Notes under the pieces: generated by a model
Database searches by the model: none
Seen by the model: only the letters and a program-made list of their open reading frames with translations
What the model was told of the DNA's origin: nothing
Program-made: the position numbers and the translations under genes
Assembly (NCBI GenBank): GCA_027494035.1
Contig: JAOSJQ010000001.1
Span: 3,534,001-3,598,000, forward strand
Length of the DNA stretch: 64,000 bases
Direction: 5' to 3'
From: UTCFX2 sp002050125
GTDB lineage: Bacteria > Chloroflexota > Anaerolineae > Anaerolineales > UBA4823
Shown: in pieces, positions 52,045 to 61,076 of the stretch
Layout: each line of letters opens with the position of its first letter
Position numbering within the stretch: the first letter of the stretch is position 1

Positions 52045-53931
52045 AGCGAACCAATTTATTGCCCATACTTGTTATTGTAGCGTTCCTGGCGGTACTCCTG
52101 GCGCTGCCCAATCTGCTGTCCAACGAATATTATCTTCGCCTGGCAATCATGTCTGGTCTTTTCATCCTGCTGGCTTCGGCGCATAACATTCTGATGAAAG
52201 TAGGTCAGCTCTCCCTTGGTCCCGTGGCTTTTTACGGTTTAGGGGCTTACGTTTCGGCGATCCTGAGTGTGCGCTATCACACACCATTTCTACTTGCCTT
52301 TCTAGCCGCGGGAGTGATAACGGCTGCAGTAGGATGGGTGATCGGGAAATTGACCCTTAAACTGCGGACAGCGTATTTTGTCCTGGTGACAATTGGCTTT
52401 GCTGAATTCTTCCGCCTGGTCGCCATAAACTGGACCGATATGACAAACGGTCCAATGGGTATCACCGCGGTGCCTGCGCCAGCGTCCTGGTTTGTGGGCT
52501 ACCGACCTTACTATTACTTCATTCTGCTTCTGGTGGTGCTGGTGCTTGCAGCCCTTTACCGGATCGAGCATTCCACCATTGGGCGGGCGATGCACGCCAT
52601 CCGGGAGAACGAGACATTAGGGCGATCGGTCGGCATCGACAGCTATCGTTACATGATGTTTGCGGCGGTTCTCAGCTCGTTTATCATCGGCTTGTCGGGA
52701 AGTTTTTACGCCCACTTCTTTCAGTTCGTTGGACCCGAACTGCTCAGCTTTGACCTCACTATCGCCATTGTGATTATGGTGATCGCCGGCGGGCGCAGCA
52801 CGCTCGCGGGACCGGTCATCGGGGCGATCTTGTTCACAATCATCCCAGAGTTGCTGCGCGCGGCTTCATCCTATCGAATGGTCATTTATGGGGCTTTGCT
52901 GGTATTGCTGATGCTTTTTATGCCGGATGGCATTCTGCCGGCGGTGATGACCCTGCTGCGCCGGATAATCGCGCTAGTCAGCCCCGCTCTTCAGAGATTG
53001 GCAACTTCATTGACGGGCAAGCCGTTTGCGCTTCCTCAACCTGTTGAAAGTGCGCCGGCTCTCGCGAATGCAGCAGCCACTATGGATGCGCCTCGCGCGC
53101 TTACCAGCTTGACCTCTAAAGACGATGGCGGTTTGACCGCACCGAATAAGGATAAGCTCGAAGGACAAAAAGAGCTCATTCGCGTGGAAGATCTGAGTGT
53201 TCACTTCGGCGGGATCCACGCGGTTGAGCGCCTGTCATTCAGCGTTGAACAGGGCGAGATTTTCGCGATTATTGGGCCCAATGGAGCCGGAAAAACCACT
53301 CTGCTCAATGCGATCACCCGCCTGGGACCGATTACCTCTGGGACGATAACCTTTCAGGGCGAGACGCTCAATTCGCTTCAGGCGCACGATGTTGCCAGGC
53401 GCAGGCTCGTGCGCACCTTCCAGCACACCAGCGTATTTCCTCATGTAACAACCAACCGCAACCTGGTGTTGGCGCATAATCTACGTGAGCCAGCCGGTTT
53501 GCTGCCCAACTTACTGCGCACACGCCACTACCGCGCCTCTGAAGTAGACTGCCGTATCCGCGCCAAAGAGGTACTGGCTTTCTTGAAACTGGAACATCAT
53601 GCCGATACTCAAGCCAACAGCCTTCCTTATGGGAATCAACGCTTGTTGGAACTGGGCATTGCCATGATGACCAACCCTAGTGTGCTGCTTCTCGACGAAC
53701 CGGCAGCCGGGATGAACTCCACAGAAGTTGAAATGCTGATGGATTTAATCCTGTCCATCAGAGACATGGGCGTCACGGTGATCCTGGTGGAGCACGACAT
53801 GAAGCTCGTCATGGGCATTTCAGAGCGAATCCTGGTTTTGAACTATGGAAAACGGATCGCCATGGGACACCCGGATGAAATCCGCCAGAATGAAGATGTG
53901 ATCACTGCTTATCTTGGGAGGCGGGCTGCCG

Positions 53932-53948
<17 letters not shown>
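52041..53948 (+). CDS. Fused LivM permease / LivG ATP-binding protein
   Basis: This is a 635-residue fusion. Residues 1-310 are a LivM-type permease (GQLSLGPVAFYGLGAYVSAI, IRENETLGRSVGIDSYR, VMVIAGGRSTLAGPVIGAIL, FMPDGI). Residues about 310-375 are an Ala/Pro-rich linker. Residues 375-625 are a LivG-type ATPase with Walker A GPNGAGKTT, Q-loop FQHTSVFPH, signature region LPYGNQRLLELGIAM and Walker B VLLLDEP. Fusion of these two is less common than separate genes but makes sense in a heteromeric importer. The reading frame is continuous, so it is not a frameshift product. Confidence 0.9.
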
Positions 53949-54636
<688 letters not shown>

Positions 54637-54665
54637 AAAAAAATGATTAAGGAGCTCGTCTTCAA

Positions 54666-55940
54666 ATGAATCCGCATCCAGAGGCAGTTCTTGCTTCCAT
54701 CGATCAGCGCCGCGCTGAGATCGTTGCGTTTCTGCAAAAACTGATCAGCTACCAAAGCGTAACTGGTCAGGAAGGGGAAATCCAGGCTTTTGCCGCCGGC
54801 TACATGAAGGAACTCGGTTTAGACGTGGATGTCTTCGAGCCGGACGTGGATCGTTTGCGCAGTTACCCTGGTTTTCTCGAACCTGAACTGCCTTTTGCTG
54901 GGCGCCCCAACGTGGTGGGCGTTTGGAAAGGCTCCGGCGGCGGGCGTTCGCTTTTGCTCAACGGTCATGTGGACACCGTTCCGCTGGAACCGCTGAGCGA
55001 ATGGGAAACAGGACCGCTGGCTGGGGAAATCGTCGAGGGGAAGATCGTCGGGCGCGGGGCTTCAGATATGAAATCCGGCGTGGCGGCGATGACCATGGCG
55101 GTCCAGATTCTCAAGCAGATGGGTGTACAGTTAAAGGGTGACGTGATCCTGGAATATGTGGTGGACGAAGAACGCACCGGTCTCGGCACCCTGGCGTGCG
55201 TCGAGCGCGGCTACACCGCCGATGCGGGTATCTGCTGCGAGACGAGCGATCTGGAAGTGATGCCGGCTTGTATTGGCAGGATGTGGTTCACGGTGAAGCT
55301 CAAGGGCAAACCCACCGGCATCGCCACCCGCTGGGAGGGGGTAAGCTCGATCGAGAAGGCTTATAAGATCATCCAGGCGGTGGAAGACTTGGAGAAGATC
55401 CGCATCCAGGATTTGCATCACCCCCTCTATCCGGACAACCGCGGCGCGCTGCCCTGCGCGGTGACGATGATCCACGCCGGCACTTTCCCGAGCACCGCCC
55501 CCGAGGATGCAGTGCTGCGCGGCAGCCTGGGGTTGATGCCTTATGAAGATCCCGAGGACGCCAAACAACAGTTAATTGACCAGATTGACCTGGTGTGCAA
55601 AGCCGATCCCTGGCTGCGCGATCACCCGCCCTTCATCACCACCGAAGGCGGTTATGTCGCCGCAGGGGCGGAAATCCCGCGCGATCACCCCATCGTTCAG
55701 ACGATGCAAGCCAACTTCCAAAGCGTAACCGGACGGCTGCCGGTGATCAGCGGCAGGATGGGCGCGGCGGACACGCGCTTCTTAACCCGCAGCGGGCACA
55801 CCCCCACCGTGATCTTTGGTCCCGGTGTGACCGCCCAGATGCACGCCATGAACGAGAACGTGCCCATCGATCACTTGATCACCGCCACGAAAGTGATCGC
55901 GTTAACGATTTTGAACTGGTGTAATTCAGACAAAGACTGA
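54666..55940 (+). CDS. M20-family metallohydrolase (ArgE/DapE/ACY1-like)
   Basis: This 424-residue enzyme has the dinuclear zinc site of M20 hydrolases: LLLNGHVDTVPLE near residue 103 (His and Asp), GRGASDMKSG near 132 (bridging Asp), VVDEERTGLGT near 165 (catalytic Glu pair), and a C-terminal His in AQMHAMNENVP near 395. AAGGAG lies before the ATG. Family members cleave N-acyl amino acids, peptides or carbamoyl groups. As the last gene of the importer operon it likely splits an amide in the imported compound or a ring-opened product. Confidence 0.88.
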   Translation: MNPHPEAVLASIDQRRAEIVAFLQKLISYQSVTGQEGEIQAFAAGYMKELGLDVDVFEPDVDRLRSYPGFLEPELPFAGRPNVVGVWKGSGGGRSLLLNGHVDTVPLEPLSEWETGPLAGEIVEGKIVGRGASDMKSGVAAMTMAVQILKQMGVQLKGDVILEYVVDEERTGLGTLACVERGYTADAGICCETSDLEVMPACIGRMWFTVKLKGKPTGIATRWEGVSSIEKAYKIIQAVEDLEKIRIQDLHHPLYPDNRGALPCAVTMIHAGTFPSTAPEDAVLRGSLGLMPYEDPEDAKQQLIDQIDLVCKADPWLRDHPPFITTEGGYVAAGAEIPRDHPIVQTMQANFQSVTGRLPVISGRMGAADTRFLTRSGHTPTVIFGPGVTAQMHAMNENVPIDHLITATKVIALTILNWCNSDKD

Positions 55941-55983
55941 GGCCGCTAAAGCTGAGGTTGGTTCTGCGCCAGGCTTCCAGGAT

Positions 55984-56004
55984 GCCATCGAGGGGTTCGA
56001 TGGC
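55984..56004 (+). terminator. Hairpin after the M20 hydrolase gene
   Basis: GCCATCGA (55984-55991) and TCGATGGC (55997-56004) form a perfect 8-bp stem with loop GGGGT, followed by GTTTCG. It lies 43 bases after the stop codon of the M20 gene and probably marks the end of the IclR-controlled operon, though the T-tract is weak. Confidence 0.45.
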
Positions 56005-56056
56005 GTTTCGCGTTCTGCCCCATGCACAAGAATCCCCGCTTTCAACCCCATCTAGC

Positions 56057-56080
56057 AAAAACCCCCACTGCTGGGGGTTT
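56057..56080 (-). terminator. Terminator of the tRNA-Val gene
   Basis: Read on the minus strand, AAACCCCC pairs with GGGGGTTT around a short loop and is followed by TTTTG. It lies just beyond the 3' end of the tRNA, as expected for a factor-independent terminator. Confidence 0.7.
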
Positions 56081-56085
56081 CCGAG

Positions 56086-56159
56086 TGGGCAGAACAGGAC
56101 TCGAACCTGCGACCTCCTCTGTGTAAGAGAGGCGCTCTAACCAACTGAGCTATCCGCCC
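56086..56159 (-). tRNA. tRNA-Val (anticodon TAC)
   Basis: The minus strand reads GGGCGGATAGCTCAGTTGG at the 5' end and folds as a normal 74-base tRNA. The acceptor stem GGGCGGA/TCTGCCC carries one G-T pair. The anticodon arm CCTCT-CTTACAC-AGAGG has the anticodon TAC in the loop, and the T arm GCAGG-TTCGAGT-CCTGT holds the TTCGA loop. The discriminator base is A, and CCA is not encoded. Confidence 0.95.
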
Positions 56160-56338
56160 ACAGCATGTGAATTGTATTGCGACCTTCCCGATTCTGTCAA
56201 TAGAGTTGATCGTATCGCTTGCCAGCAATGCAAATTGGAAATTTCAACGATTTATCGCGGAACAACGAACATATTGCTATTTTGCATGTGAAATCGATGT
56301 AAAAAAGTTGTTGGAATTTAAATTTATTACATAAAGTA

Positions 56339-56367
56339 TTGCACATCTCACATAATTATGATAAACT
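56339..56367 (+). promoter_or_regulatory. Predicted promoter and AT-rich control region of the RpiR-type regulator gene
   Basis: TTGCAC (56339-56344) and TAAACT (56362-56367) are spaced by 17 bases, about 60 bases upstream of the start codon. The 268-base gap between the tRNA and the gene is AT-rich and contains the palindrome GAAATTTC at about 56239-56246, a possible RpiR/MurR-type operator. No coding sequence is seen there. Confidence 0.45.
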
Positions 56368-56427
56368 AAAAGCGGTTTAATCGCTTATCCTGCTATCATC
56401 CATGTGTTCGCGCACAGGAGGACTGCC

Positions 56428-57264
56428 ATGTCATACGAAGACCGCATCCGCCAAGAGCGTTCTAATATGTCAAAGAGTTTTTCCAAGCTCGCAGATTTCC
56501 TGCTGGATTCATACGTGGAAGCCGCGTTCATGACCGCCAGCGAACTGGCTCACACACTCAACCTGGATGCCGCAACGGTGGTGCGCTTCTCACAGCACCT
56601 GGGGTATGACGGCTTCCCAAAGTTGCAGCGCGAAATCCGCCAGCGGGTAAAAGACGATCTCCTCATTCGCCCAAAGCAAGCCGAGGCGGAGGAATCTGTG
56701 CCAGGGATCGCCTCCACCGCAATGCAAGAAGTATCGATCTCCCTCGAACAAACCCGAATCGCCCTGGACACTGAGGTGATGGAAGCGCTGGCGGAAAGAA
56801 TCGGTCAGGCGCGCCGGATTATTATCCTTGCCGAAGGTCCGGCGCAGCCCTCGGCGTACAGCCTGGTCCTATTCATGGAAGAGGGCGGGTTTCCGGTCTA
56901 CATCGCCCGCGCCGGAATCGCCGACCTGGCGCGCACAGTCAACACCGCTACCCCCTTCGATCTGATCCTTGCGATGGAAGTGGCGGGGCAGGCGCCCTAT
57001 ATCGCGCGCGCTCTGGAAGAAGCCCAGCTAAAGGGCATCCCCACCGCCGCAATTGTCGGATCAGCTTCGCTCGCCTCCGCCCGCTTTGCGAACAACGTGC
57101 TGGCAGCTCACGCCCACCCGTCGATGGGCGTTGGGATTGTCTCGATCGAAGCGATCGTCTACGCCCTTTCACAGGTTTTGCGCTGGCGCTTCGCAGATCG
57201 CTTTGCCGGGACCGAACAGGCAATCTCCGAGCTGTCAGAGCGCATTCAGATGCCGTTCGATTAG
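56428..57264 (+). CDS. RpiR/MurR-family transcriptional regulator (HTH + SIS domain)
   Basis: This 278-residue regulator has an N-terminal HTH_6 domain (FLLDSYVEAAFMTASELAHT then LNLDAATVVRFSQHLGYDGF) and a C-terminal SIS domain (about residues 120-250) that would bind a phosphosugar or related ligand. The phosphosugar loop is weak: IILAEGPAQPSAYSL replaces the usual G-x-G-x-S-x-x pattern, so ligand type is uncertain. AGGAGG precedes ATG 56428, which was preferred to a GTG upstream. It precedes the FAH-family gene in the same direction by 64 bases and may regulate it. Confidence 0.88.
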   Translation: MSYEDRIRQERSNMSKSFSKLADFLLDSYVEAAFMTASELAHTLNLDAATVVRFSQHLGYDGFPKLQREIRQRVKDDLLIRPKQAEAEESVPGIASTAMQEVSISLEQTRIALDTEVMEALAERIGQARRIIILAEGPAQPSAYSLVLFMEEGGFPVYIARAGIADLARTVNTATPFDLILAMEVAGQAPYIARALEEAQLKGIPTAAIVGSASLASARFANNVLAAHAHPSMGVGIVSIEAIVYALSQVLRWRFADRFAGTEQAISELSERIQMPFD

Positions 57265-57328
57265 CTGCGTTTGAATTTCAAGTTTTACACCCCTTCACCC
57301 ACCCCAATTAAACAAGGAGGTTCTGTTT

Positions 57329-58111
57329 ATGCGCCTGATACGCTATCTGAAAGGTGATCAGCCTCCTGCATATGGCTGGCTGCTCGACGAGCCAACCGGT
57401 TCGTATGCCGGAGCAATCGAAGGCTCTCCGTTCGAAGGATTTCGACGCATGGACGCGGATACGCCCCTGCAATCGATCCGGCTGCTTTCACCGATCCTGC
57501 CGGGCAAGATCATTGGCATCGGCAGAAACTATGCCGCACACGCGCATGAGCACGGCGCGGAGATTCCCGAGATACCGCTTTTCTTCTTGAAGCCTCCCTC
57601 GGCGGTGATCGGACCCGACGAACCGATTGTGCTGCCACCCCAATCGCAGCAGGTTGAGCACGAAGCCGAACTGGTCGTTGTAATCGGAAAGCGCGGCCGC
57701 TGGCTCTCCCCTGAGGAATCGCTCGATTACATTCTGGGGTATACTGTGGGAAATGATGTTACCGCAAGAGACCTGCAGCGCAAGGACGAGCAGTGGACGC
57801 GCGCCAAGGGCTTCGACACCTTCTGCCCCATCGGACCCTGGATCGAAACCGATTTCGACCCCGCCGACAGCTTGATCACCTGCCACGTCAACGGTGAAAT
57901 GCGTCAGATGTCCTCGACCCGCGATATGATCTTCAACGTCCGGCAGCTCATCGCGTACGTCTCTTCCGTGATGACGCTGGAACCGGGCGATCTTATAATG
58001 ACTGGCACTCCGGCAGGCGTCGGACCGCTGCTGGACGGAGACCTGGTCGAAGCCACTGTTGAGGGTTTGGGCACGTTGCGGAACCCCGTCGTAAAAGAGG
58101 GCAGTCACTGA
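57329..58111 (+). CDS. Fumarylacetoacetate hydrolase (FAH)-family protein
   Basis: This 260-residue enzyme has a short N-terminal FAH domain and the catalytic fold with IIGIGRNYAAHAHEHGAEIP, FFLKPPSAVIGPDEPIVLPP, metal-ligand Glu residues in EHEAELVVVIG, Asp in YTVGNDVTARDLQ, and GDLIMTGTPAGVGPL. Family members include 2-hydroxyhepta-2,4-diene-1,7-dioate isomerases, oxaloacetate tautomerases/decarboxylases and acylpyruvate hydrolases. AAGGAGG lies before the ATG. Substrate is open; it could act on a ring-opened dioxo acid or on central-metabolism oxaloacetate enol. Confidence 0.9.
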   Translation: MRLIRYLKGDQPPAYGWLLDEPTGSYAGAIEGSPFEGFRRMDADTPLQSIRLLSPILPGKIIGIGRNYAAHAHEHGAEIPEIPLFFLKPPSAVIGPDEPIVLPPQSQQVEHEAELVVVIGKRGRWLSPEESLDYILGYTVGNDVTARDLQRKDEQWTRAKGFDTFCPIGPWIETDFDPADSLITCHVNGEMRQMSSTRDMIFNVRQLIAYVSSVMTLEPGDLIMTGTPAGVGPLLDGDLVEATVEGLGTLRNPVVKEGSH

Positions 58112-58119
58112 TCTAGAAA

Positions 58120-59136
58120 ATGCAACTGGATATCCATACCGCAGTCCAGACCGCGTTAGTGATCTCTGTGGTCGCCTTGATCCTGAGCATCTGGTTTGGG
58201 ATTCAAGCAATCCGCAAAGCGCGCGCGCTTCCTTTTTTCCGGATGCGCCGCGAGACCATGACCCGCGGCTGGAGGCTGCTGGGTTGGGCTGCCTTCTGGG
58301 CGATACTGGCGGTGCTGCTGAACACGCGGGCTGAAGCGTTTATCTACCGATTCCACCCGCCCACTGCCACATTCACCCTGACCCCTACGATAACGCTCAC
58401 CCCTTCGATCACCCTCTCGCCGACCATCACGCTCACACCTTCGCTCACCCTTACGCCAGCCATCTCGAACACGCCCTCGATTACGCCTACACCGGCAATC
58501 CCGCTGGCGGTCGAAATGCTGTTCGAGAGCACCATCACCCCCAACCCCGAAGCGCTGTTTTCAGATTTGACCTTCACCGATGGAATCGACTCGGAATACC
58601 GCCCGCTCAAACCGGGCGAAGTTTTCCAGAACCCGATCGATCACATGTACTCGGTGTTCAGTTACGACCAGATGATCGTCGGATCTCAATGGACCGCCTT
58701 GTGGTATAGAAACGGCGAGCTTGTTCATTACGAGACGCTGCCCTGGAACGGCGGATCGGGCGGTTTCGGTTACGCCGACTGGCAGCCCGACCCCTCGGAA
58801 TGGCTGCCAGGCGAGTATGAAGTTCAGCTTTTCGTAGGAGAACTCTGGCGGAAATCGGGTAGATTCACAGTGGAAGGAGAACCCCCGGCGCCTCAGCCGA
58901 CCTCAACCTCCACTCCGACAGCCACGCCAACCCACACCAATACAGCTACACGCACACCGTTTCCAACCACGACCCGCCCTGCCACTAGCACCCCCCGTCC
59001 GACCGTGACGCCGTATATTTCGCCTACCCCCACTACCAAACCAACCGCCTATCCAACCCTGACGCGCACCCCCACTCCGACAATCACAAACACGCGGCCG
59101 CCCACATTGCAAAATACCCCCACTTCAGGGTCGTAA
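58120..59136 (+). CDS. Membrane-anchored protein with Thr/Pro-rich repeats flanking a beta domain
   Basis: This 338-residue protein has membrane helices at about residues 9-28 and 50-66, then a Thr/Pro/Ser-rich stretch (TLTPTITLTPSITLSPTITL and similar, about 80-125). A compact domain of unknown function follows (about 130-260, with SYDQMIVGSQWTALWYRNGE and LPGEYEVQLFVGELWRKSGR), and then a second Thr/Pro-rich tail to the C-terminus. The beta domain should be outside the cell, spaced by the repeats. Such Thr/Pro-rich membrane proteins are frequent in Anaerolineae; the tail may be glycosylated (inference). Its last 12 bases overlap the convergent psuG gene. Confidence 0.7.
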   Translation: MQLDIHTAVQTALVISVVALILSIWFGIQAIRKARALPFFRMRRETMTRGWRLLGWAAFWAILAVLLNTRAEAFIYRFHPPTATFTLTPTITLTPSITLSPTITLTPSLTLTPAISNTPSITPTPAIPLAVEMLFESTITPNPEALFSDLTFTDGIDSEYRPLKPGEVFQNPIDHMYSVFSYDQMIVGSQWTALWYRNGELVHYETLPWNGGSGGFGYADWQPDPSEWLPGEYEVQLFVGELWRKSGRFTVEGEPPAPQPTSTSTPTATPTHTNTATRTPFPTTTRPATSTPRPTVTPYISPTPTTKPTAYPTLTRTPTPTITNTRPPTLQNTPTSGS

Positions 59137-60072
59137 AAAACCACCAGGCTTACTCAGTATAAAAAAATGGGAGACCCGCGCGGCGATCCGCGCGTTGTTC
59201 CTTAACAATTCCAGATTCACCGCCACGCTGCGCCCTGCAGTAAGCTGATTGATTCGCTCTAATAAAAAGGGCGTGACCGCCGGACCCCGGATCCGCTTTT
59301 CATCCGCCTCTCGCTGCGCGCTTCGAATCACCTCTTCGATCTCAGTCTGCGGCAGCGCATACGTTTCAGGCGGCGGGGCGGCGAGCAGAACCGCGCTGCG
59401 CAAGCCCAGTTTCCAATGGTTTCTGGCTAGTTCAGCCGCCTGTTCAGGGGTATCCACACGGCAGCTCACTTTCAATCCGCTCGACCGCGCGAAAAAAGCG
59501 GGGAAATCGTCGGTTTGATAACCGACGACCGGCACGGAATGGGTGTCGAGATATTCGAGCGTCGCGTCCAGATCTAGAATAGCCTTTGCGCCCGCGCAAA
59601 CCACCATAATCGCGGTGGTGGCTAACTGCGGCAAGTCGGCTGAGATGTCGTATTGCGGGGAGCGATGGACGCCGCCGATGCCGCCTGTTGCAAAAATCCG
59701 GATGCCCGCCCAACCGGCTGCCAACATCGTCCCGGCGACCGTGGTGCCGCCGCTCCACTTGAATGAAACCGCTGGGGCGTAGTCGCGGATGCTGATCTTA
59801 TGCAAATCATCGCCTTGAGCCAATTGTTCGATCTGCCCGGTATCAAGGCCGACATGCACCCTGCCCTGCAACACCCCAACGGTTGCCGGGGTGGAACCTC
59901 CCGCGCGGATAATCTCTTCCAGATCCAGCGCGAGCTGCAAGTTTTGGGGATAAGGCAGTCCATGCGAGATCACCGCCGACTCGAGCGCAACTACCGGCGC
60001 GCCGTCAGATAGAGCTTGTGAAACAACTGGGGAAATATGTAAGTAAGGATAATCTGGTTTCAGCGCGTTCAT
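59125..60072 (-). CDS. psuG: Pseudouridine-5'-phosphate glycosidase
   Basis: This 315-residue enzyme splits pseudouridine 5'-phosphate into uracil and ribose 5-phosphate. Family landmarks are VVALESAVISHGLPYPQNL near residue 27, GSTPATVGVLQGRVHVGL, the active-site region FKWSGGTTVAGTMLAAGWAG, ATGGIGGVHR near 128 and GPAVTPFLLERINQLTAGRS. The last residues (VSHFFILSKPGGFLRP) extend slightly beyond the usual end and overlap the convergent Thr/Pro-rich gene. Its start overlaps the stop of the kinase gene (ATGA), so kinase and glycosidase are made together. Confidence 0.93.
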   Translation of the reverse strand: MNALKPDYPYLHISPVVSQALSDGAPVVALESAVISHGLPYPQNLQLALDLEEIIRAGGSTPATVGVLQGRVHVGLDTGQIEQLAQGDDLHKISIRDYAPAVSFKWSGGTTVAGTMLAAGWAGIRIFATGGIGGVHRSPQYDISADLPQLATTAIMVVCAGAKAILDLDATLEYLDTHSVPVVGYQTDDFPAFFARSSGLKVSCRVDTPEQAAELARNHWKLGLRSAVLLAAPPPETYALPQTEIEEVIRSAQREADEKRIRGPAVTPFLLERINQLTAGRSVAVNLELLRNNARIAARVSHFFILSKPGGFLRP

Positions 60073-61022
60073 ATCACTAACCGGTCGTATAGTTTCTCCA
60101 GGCTCAGATCTGGGACGACCGCGCCCGGATAACGAAGCGTCAGACTGGCTGCCGAAACGCCCAGGCGCACCGCATCATCGATCGGGATGCCGTTCAGAAA
60201 CGCAAAGATGACCGCGGAAGTAAGCGCGTCCCCGCCGCCCGTCGGGTCAACCACCTGAGTGCGCAGCGCGGGCACCTGTCCAGCAGTCTCAGATGTGGCA
60301 TAGCACACGCCCAACTCAGCCTGGGCGACGATGGCAATTTCAACGCCTTGGCTGACCAGGCATTGCGCGGTTTCGAGGGCGTCCGGGGGGTTGGCTGGAT
60401 CGTAAGTCCCGTAGCAGAGGATCGCTGCTTCAGCCAGGTTGGGCGTGATCAGTTTTAACCGGCGAAGATAGGGTTTCAGGCGGCTGGCGAGCAGCGTAGA
60501 GGTCGGGTCCGCGCATACCGGAATTTTGGCTTTTTTCGCCAACGAGAAAATCTTGCGCAGCGTTTCTTTGTTCAGGTTGGCATCGACAAATACCAGCGAG
60601 GATTCATAAAATAACCTGGATAATTCCTCCACATACGCCGGCGTCAGGCAAGAGACGATTCGCATATCGTCCAGAGCATGTTGCAGCCAGCCCTTTTGGT
60701 CGACAAGCGCCAGATAGGTGCCAGTGGGATATTTATCGGTGCGCAAGATGTAGTCAGTTTCTACCCCGGCGCCTTGAACCTGCTGAATGAGCTGCTCTCC
60801 CGACCAATCCTGACCCGCAACCGTTAATAAAGTAACCGAATGACCCAACCGGGCGAGGTTTTCGGACACATTTCGCGCCACCCCGCCAAAAGAAATCCGA
60901 ATGCGCCCGGGGTTTGACGTGGCGGGCTGCAGATCGTGCAGGGGTCGTCCAACCAGGTCCTGTCCGGCTGCGCCGATCACCAGGATCGGCGCATCTGGCG
61001 ATGCGATAGAAGCCTCATCCAT
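60069..61022 (-). CDS. psuK: PfkB-family kinase, probable pseudouridine kinase
   Basis: This 317-residue ribokinase-family enzyme has the substrate-binding start APILVIGAAGQDLVGRPLHD, the Gly-rich motif SFGGVARNVSENLARLG near residue 44, and the catalytic motif DPTGGGDALTSAVIFAFLNG near 248 with the base Asp. It lies directly upstream of psuG with a 4-base overlap, the usual psuK-psuG pairing. It phosphorylates pseudouridine before cleavage. Assignment to pseudouridine rests on this pairing. Confidence 0.88.
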   Translation of the reverse strand: MDEASIASPDAPILVIGAAGQDLVGRPLHDLQPATSNPGRIRISFGGVARNVSENLARLGHSVTLLTVAGQDWSGEQLIQQVQGAGVETDYILRTDKYPTGTYLALVDQKGWLQHALDDMRIVSCLTPAYVEELSRLFYESSLVFVDANLNKETLRKIFSLAKKAKIPVCADPTSTLLASRLKPYLRRLKLITPNLAEAAILCYGTYDPANPPDALETAQCLVSQGVEIAIVAQAELGVCYATSETAGQVPALRTQVVDPTGGGDALTSAVIFAFLNGIPIDDAVRLGVSAASLTLRYPGAVVPDLSLEKLYDRLVI

Positions 61023-61076
61023 AGATGCTCTCCAGCATGGATTTTATCATCAGCCGGATTTGAAAACAACCAGATG

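Noticed and set aside
58350..59110. Thr/Pro codon repeats as a minisatellite or CRISPR-like array
   Set aside because: Repeats are irregular at DNA level and encode a low-complexity protein tail; there are no fixed-length spacers.
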